DNA from: Rhizobium lentis
GTDB taxonomy: Bacteria > Pseudomonadota > Alphaproteobacteria > Rhizobiales > Rhizobiaceae
NCBI RefSeq assembly: GCF_014200175.1
Contig: NZ_JACHBD010000016.1
Coordinates: 25,306 to 89,305 of the forward strand
Length of the DNA stretch: 64,000 bases
Reading direction: 5' to 3'
Within the stretch, counting starts at the first letter, position 1; the number at the start of each line of letters is the position of its first letter. Shown here in pieces: positions 60,400 to 64,000 of the stretch. A program made the translations under genes and the position numbers. The notes under the pieces are model-generated. The model had not been told where the DNA came from and searched no databases. It saw only the letters and a list, made by a program, of their open reading frames with translations.

Positions 60400-61014
60400 G
60401 TGACAGGCATTACGATAGCGATCGTGGACGACCACCCTCTTTTTCGAGAAGGGGTGAGCCGCAGTCTGTCTGAAATCGAGGATTTCGTCGTTGTGGGCGA
60501 AGGGGCAAATGCCGCTGACGCGGCCACACTGGCGGCGCGCCATAGGCCCGACATCCTTCTGCTCGATGTGTCGATGCCCGGAGGGGGAATAGATGCGATT
60601 TCCGATATCGTGGTGCGAAGCCCACAGACAAAGGTGATGATGCTGACGGCCTCCGAGGAAATCGAAGCCCTTGTCGCTGCGTTACGGCGAAAGGCGGCGG
60701 GCTACGTTGTCAAGGGTGCTGGATCACGCGAACTTGCAGAGGCCATTCGAACGGTCATGGGAGGCGCAAGGTTCGTCTCGCCGACGATGCGCGCCTCCAC
60801 AAGTCTGTTTGACAGAAGGGCTTCATTGACCCGCCGGGAGATCGAGGTGATGGAACTCGCAGCAGAAGGTCTTTCCAACAAACATATTGGGCGTCGGCTG
60901 AACCTGCAGGAGAAAACGATCAAGCATCACATGACCCAAATTCTCTCCAAGCTTGGCGCCAGAAACCGAACTGAGGCAGCGATCCGATGCCGCCAAGGAA
61001 CCGAGCGAAGATAA
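60400..61014 (+). CDS. NarL/LuxR-family response regulator
   Basis: GTG 60400 is preceded by GGAGGG at 6 nt and gives 204 residues. The receiver domain shows IAIVDDHPLFREGVSRSLSE (Asp10/11), phosphoacceptor Asp56 in DILLLDVSMP, then VMMLTASEEIE and GAAGYVVKGAGSREL-like Lys. The C-terminal HTH reads LTRREIEVMELAAEGLSNKH and IKHHMTQILSKLGARNRTEA. No histidine kinase is adjacent. It starts 242 bp after the glycosyltransferase stop. Confidence 0.9.
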   Translation: MTGITIAIVDDHPLFREGVSRSLSEIEDFVVVGEGANAADAATLAARHRPDILLLDVSMPGGGIDAISDIVVRSPQTKVMMLTASEEIEALVAALRRKAAGYVVKGAGSRELAEAIRTVMGGARFVSPTMRASTSLFDRRASLTRREIEVMELAAEGLSNKHIGRRLNLQEKTIKHHMTQILSKLGARNRTEAAIRCRQGTERR

Positions 61015-61372
61015 CGCGAAGGCGCTGAAGGCGCAGGGCAGATCGCCAAAGGTTCGACCTTATCGATCGGTGCCTTATGGTGGCATAGTATTTGGCCTCG
61101 CTTCCTGCGAGCAATGGCAAGGCTCCGCCCTCGTCCGGACCTCGCTGCCGATATTGGTCGACAGCTGACAAGTCATCAGGGAGGTTCCGGCTGGAGTCAG
61201 CAATATTGCTAGAGCCTCCCTGATGGTCCTTCCAAGAAGAATGAGGAGAATCTAAGCGGCAAAGTGGCGGAGGAAGACGGACCTAAGTCGGGATGGCCAA
61301 CGCAGGGTGCGCTGCTCATATACGCGTGTGAGGCAACATCAGGTCTGTTGAGGGGCGGAACAGGAGAAGAAT
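61015..61372. other. Intergenic region containing a nested palindrome
   Basis: About 360 bp. Its main feature is the structured element at 61174-61225, listed separately. The promoter for the BON-domain gene is presumably between 61230 and 61360. Confidence 0.4.
61174..61225. repeat. Nested 52-bp inverted repeat
   Basis: CATCAGGGAGG (61174-61184) and CCTCCCTGATG (61215-61225) are perfect 11-bp arms. Inside, AGCAATATTGCT (61199-61210) is a perfect 12-bp palindrome. No U-tract follows on either strand, so it does not look like a usual terminator. Confidence 0.7.
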
Positions 61373-61639
61373 ATGAGCTTCGGCCCCACCAGTCATGAAG
61401 AGCGCTGCTCGGAAGGCCACAGTACGGCATCGACCATCGCGACGATATCGGCTGCCCTTTCCGCCGACCCGGAAATTGACAGCAGCGCGATCGAGATCAG
61501 GATGCTCGGCGCGGTCGTGCTGCTCGAAGGCTACATCACGAAAGCGTCAGATCGAGACAAAGCCATCGCGATTGCAGCCATGATCGTAGGCTGGGAGAAC
61601 GTCCATGACCGGATGCTGAGCCACTTTCCCGCTCAGTGA
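61373..61639 (+). CDS. BON-domain protein (88 aa)
   Basis: AGGAGAAG precedes ATG 61373. The protein has the BON fold: TISAALSADPEIDSSAIEIR, LGAVVLLEGYITKASDRDKA and AIAAMIVGWENVHDRM. BON domains bind phospholipid or other ligands, often in envelope or stress proteins. No signal peptide is present. It precedes the DUF1236 gene by 130 bp. Confidence 0.82.
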   Translation: MSFGPTSHEERCSEGHSTASTIATISAALSADPEIDSSAIEIRMLGAVVLLEGYITKASDRDKAIAIAAMIVGWENVHDRMLSHFPAQ

Positions 61640-61769
61640 GATAACAACCGATCCCGGCTAAGACCAAGGGCCGGTCATGCCCCGGCATAAAGCCCTAACC
61701 ACGGAACACTTCCTCCGTTCGCCGGTTCGGCTTCCCAGCGGAGCCAACCGCATCGAAGGAGGAAAATCA

Positions 61770-62165
61770 ATGAATATCAAAACAGTAGGAATTACCGCAG
61801 GCATGATACTGGCATCGTCCGTTGCCTTTGCCCAATCGTCGACCGTTACAGGCGCAGCCGGTGGTGCTGCAGCGGGTGCAGTCGTGGGTGGCCCGGCCGG
61901 TGCTGCCGTGGGCGGCATTGTGGGTGGAGTTGCTGGAAGCGTCCTTGAACCGCCGCCGCAGAAAGTCGTGACCTATGTTCAGCAGGCTCCCGCTCCGACC
62001 AAACGCGTCGTGGTGAAGGAGAAGGTTGTCGTCGGAGAGCCGCTCCCGGAGACCGTGGTCGTAACACCGATTCCAGATGATCCAAAATATGCCTACGCGA
62101 TCGTCAACGATCAGCGGGTGATCGTCGAACCTTCCTCCCGGAAGGTCATACAGATCATCCAATGA
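61770..62165 (+). CDS. DUF1236-type exported protein
   Basis: AAGGAGG lies 6 nt before ATG 61770. The 131-residue protein has a signal peptide (KTVGITAGMILASSVAFA-Q), a glycine/alanine-rich membrane-interacting stretch (GAAGGAAAGAVVGGPAGAAV), and a C-terminal DPKYAYAIVNDQRVIVEPSS with RKVIQIIQ at the end, the DUF1236 signature. These are rhizobial periplasmic or outer-membrane-associated proteins. A hairpin follows the stop. Confidence 0.85.
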   Translation: MNIKTVGITAGMILASSVAFAQSSTVTGAAGGAAAGAVVGGPAGAAVGGIVGGVAGSVLEPPPQKVVTYVQQAPAPTKRVVVKEKVVVGEPLPETVVVTPIPDDPKYAYAIVNDQRVIVEPSSRKVIQIIQ

Positions 62166-62169
62166 GAAC

Positions 62170-62187
62170 GGGCGGCTTTCGCCGCCC
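62170..62187 (+). terminator. Hairpin after the DUF1236 gene
   Basis: GGGCGGC and GCCGCCC flank TTTC directly after the stop codon. The tail is CTCTCCCC, so U-run support is weak. Confidence 0.5.
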
Positions 62188-62389
62188 CTCTCCCCGACAA
62201 TCCTCCAGAACGATCGAACGTATCGCCGGTGTCGAATGTCTGTGCGCGGCCATACCTGTCACGGTAGGCGCCGCGATATAGGCTTGCGTGATTTCATCTG
62301 CGCTGGCAGGGCGGCTGAACAGGTATCGTTGCAGCTCATCGCATCCCGAAATCCTGACAACCGTAGCCTGCTCCCGTGTCTCGAGAACG

Positions 62390-62929
62390 TCATGCACCGG
62401 CAGACAGGTGTTCTGCTCCTTCCACCCCCGCACCGTCACGTCCCCGCACCGCCCAGGAGGCGGTATCGTGATCGGGATGCTGGTTGTTGCTCACCTTGAT
62501 CGCCGCGGCCCAGTCGGCGCCGTTGGTTTCGGTCGCTCCGGTATTTTCCAGGCCGGTGATCGTCTCGAACCACGTCACCATGTTCTCGGTGCAGGTATTG
62601 GCCAGCGGCGGGAAGGCGTTCGGATCGTCAAGCGAACCGATCATCAGGTTGGTGCGGCCGTTTTCGAGGTGGTGGAAAAACAAGGGCGTGCCGCAATTGG
62701 CGCAGAAGCCACGCTCGACAAGCTCCGAGCTCCTCCAGACGCTCGGCTTGCCGCGCGTCCAGGTCAGCGCATCATCGGGCGCGGCGACGAGCGCGGCAAA
62801 GATGCTGCCCGAGGCTTTCTGGCACATGCGGCAATGGCAGAGATGCGAGTTATCGAGCATCACGCTTGCATGATAGCGCACGGCGCCGCACTGGCAGCCG
62901 CCGCTCACTTCTCTTTCGATGCGTTTCAT
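62390..62929 (-). CDS. GFA-family protein (second copy)
   Basis: ATG 62929 (GGAGAAG upstream) gives 179 residues with the GFA zinc motifs: SGGCQCGAVRYHAS, LCHCRMCQKASGSIF and RGFCANCGTPLFFHH. It is longer than the 138-residue GFA protein at 16668 because of a C-terminal extension (HPDHDTASWAVRGRDGAGVE). The in-frame extension up to 63193 has no start signal. It is monocistronic, upstream of the adhesin gene and transcribed away from it. Confidence 0.87.
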   Translation of the reverse strand: MKRIEREVSGGCQCGAVRYHASVMLDNSHLCHCRMCQKASGSIFAALVAAPDDALTWTRGKPSVWRSSELVERGFCANCGTPLFFHHLENGRTNLMIGSLDDPNAFPPLANTCTENMVTWFETITGLENTGATETNGADWAAAIKVSNNQHPDHDTASWAVRGRDGAGVEGAEHLSAGA

Positions 62930-63159
62930 CTTTCTTCTCCTGAAAGAGGTGGATTTGGCCTCATCCCTTTCAGGTAGTGGTATATTCATCGTCCAGCGTT
63001 CATCGCCGCGTCGGATATATCCGCCCAAGGCCATCGAAGCCTTCCCCGTTCGCGTCTTCTGATAGTTGAGAGAGTTCCCGCAGCCGGCCGCGGTGCGGAA
63101 CTCTTCGGTGTCGATAAACGGGAAGTACAGGTTGCCAATAGAATGTTCGCGCAAATAAT

Positions 63160-63290
63160 CACATGCATTGGTGATAACCATATGCATAGGCAAATTAACT
63201 CTATTGTATAGTTTACAGCGTTATATGTATTGTATGGCTTACTTTTCGTAAAAATATAATATACCTTCCAGATTGCATGTTTATCCCGCG
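63160..63290. promoter_or_regulatory. AT-rich promoter region of the adhesin gene
   Basis: This 130-bp stretch is far richer in A/T than its surroundings, with ATTGTATAG and ATTGTATGG as near-direct repeats (about 63203-63240) and AAAAATATAATATA (63250-63263). It sits 100-220 bp upstream of ATG 63384 and is the kind of sequence bound by rhizobial H-NS-like or MucR-type silencers, which is inference. Confidence 0.4.
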
Positions 63291-63383
63291 ATTGCGTCGG
63301 GACGGGTGGGGGCGCCCGGCTAACAATAACAATTGGGGGGCGAACACTTCCGTTCGTTCGCAGTATCACGGGGGGAATTTATA

Positions 63384-64000
63384 ATGGCGACTACCACAGT
63401 TTCAGGCACGACCGTCACATTTTCGAATTCAGGTGCGGCAGCCAATCTCACACAATCCGGCACCGAGGACGGCAGCCTTCAGTTCACGTTCGACGTCCTG
63501 GGCGCAAGCGGCGGCGGCGTGAAGACGACGATCTATTCGGTGGATGACGGCGTCAAAAACGACGATGGAGGGGCAACGATCGTCGTCACCAACAAGGCGT
63601 TTGTCGATTACAACAAGGACCTGCTGATCCAGGACGGCGTGGGCATTAGCTTCAGCGAAACCAGCCAGATGGGAGCAACATTCTGGATCGGCAGTGACAA
63701 CAAGATCCACTATGACGCAGCCGCTCTAAGCGCGCAGATTAACGCGCTCGATGCCGGAGAGACGTTCAAGGACACGATCCAGTACACGATCAAGATGTCA
63801 AACGGCACGCTCAGCGTCGGCACGCTGACGGTTGTGATCAATGGCATCAACGACGCACCGGTCCTCAGCGGCAGTGCGGCTACGCTGGCAGGCAGCGAGG
63901 ACACCCCCTACACGATCAGCGCCGCTGATCTGCTCGCCGGCTTCTCCGACGTCGACGGCGACCAGCTGTCGGTCTCGGGCCTCAGCGCCAACCATGGCGC
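63384..64000 (+). CDS. Large repeat adhesin with VCBS/cadherin-like domains, N-terminal part (runs off window)
   Basis: ATG 63384 (GGGGGAA upstream) opens a frame with no stop to the window end, 205 codons so far. The start MATTTVSGTTVTFSNSGAAA is threonine/serine-rich and lacks a classic signal peptide, as in type I secreted adhesins. A VCBS-like repeat boundary is seen (SNGTLSVGTLTVVINGINDA then PVLSG), and a new cadherin-like domain begins SEDTPYTISAADLLAGFSDV-DGD with calcium-binding DxDGD. Such proteins build cell surface or biofilm matrix in rhizobia. The C-terminal RTX or secretion signal lies outside. Confidence 0.85.
   Translation, partial: MATTTVSGTTVTFSNSGAAANLTQSGTEDGSLQFTFDVLGASGGGVKTTIYSVDDGVKNDDGGATIVVTNKAFVDYNKDLLIQDGVGISFSETSQMGATFWIGSDNKIHYDAAALSAQINALDAGETFKDTIQYTIKMSNGTLSVGTLTVVINGINDAPVLSGSAATLAGSEDTPYTISAADLLAGFSDVDGDQLSVSGLSANHG

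Overview
The window is chromosomal or large-plasmid DNA from a GC-rich alphaproteobacterium, most probably a Rhizobium-type member of the Rhizobiales. The support is the protein content (rhizobial LysR/LacI regulators, adenylate/guanylate cyclase-TPR proteins, DUF3618/holin stress genes, many SRPBCC and NmrA proteins), the interspersed rhizobial palindromes, and a CU-rich anti-Shine-Dalgarno small RNA typical of the group. No rRNA, tRNA, CRISPR array or complete mobile element was seen.

Layout. 1-5.6 kb: end of a quinone reductase, an NmrA oxidoreductase, LysR and LacI regulators, and a DegP/HtrA protease. 5.9-13.9 kb: small stress or envelope genes, a truncated IS3/phage-like scar, two hydrolases, a YidB-like protein and a translationally coupled three-gene DUF3618/holin-like operon. 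14-20.6 kb: a BNR-repeat protein, then two consecutive ArsR-SRPBCC modules with a GFA protein and a GST, then a hydrolase, an ABM monooxygenase and a cupin. 20.6-22.35 kb: a nine-unit tandem array of paired palindromes that abuts a duplicated GST 3' end. 22.4-30.9 kb: detoxification-type genes paired with LysR, ArsR and AraC regulators (VOC, DJ-1/PfpI, NmrA, SDR, methyltransferase). 32.5-32.75 kb: a minus-strand sRNA made of four hairpins with CUCC-rich loops. 33-42.7 kb: PHB depolymerase-like esterase, LysR/MFS/cyclophilin-like/hydrolase/SDR cluster, a decayed CMD-cupin gene, cytochrome c, and HxlR plus old yellow enzyme. 42.8-52 kb: three class III nucleotide cyclases (one frameshifted) with a periplasmic binding protein and an acyltransferase. 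52-58.4 kb: DUF2200, a methyltransferase, carbonic anhydrase plus SulP transporter, and an SLC13-type permease. 58.9-64 kb: a glycosyltransferase behind a structured leader with a 16-residue peptide, a LuxR response regulator, BON and DUF1236 proteins, a GFA protein, and the start of a large VCBS/cadherin-type adhesin that runs off the window.

The overall picture is an accessory stress, detoxification and signalling region. Many small oxidoreductases sit beside their own one-component regulators, which suggests sensing of reactive small molecules. Several genes are decaying (CMD-cupin, receptor cyclase, cupin start, DUF2200 start, IS3/phage-like scar), and the palindromic repeats cluster in the same parts.

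The two signals that standard gene calling would miss are the anti-Shine-Dalgarno hairpin sRNA at 32572-32736 and the 9-bp hairpin at 58925-58958 that hides the ribosome binding site of a leader peptide coupled to a glycosyltransferase.
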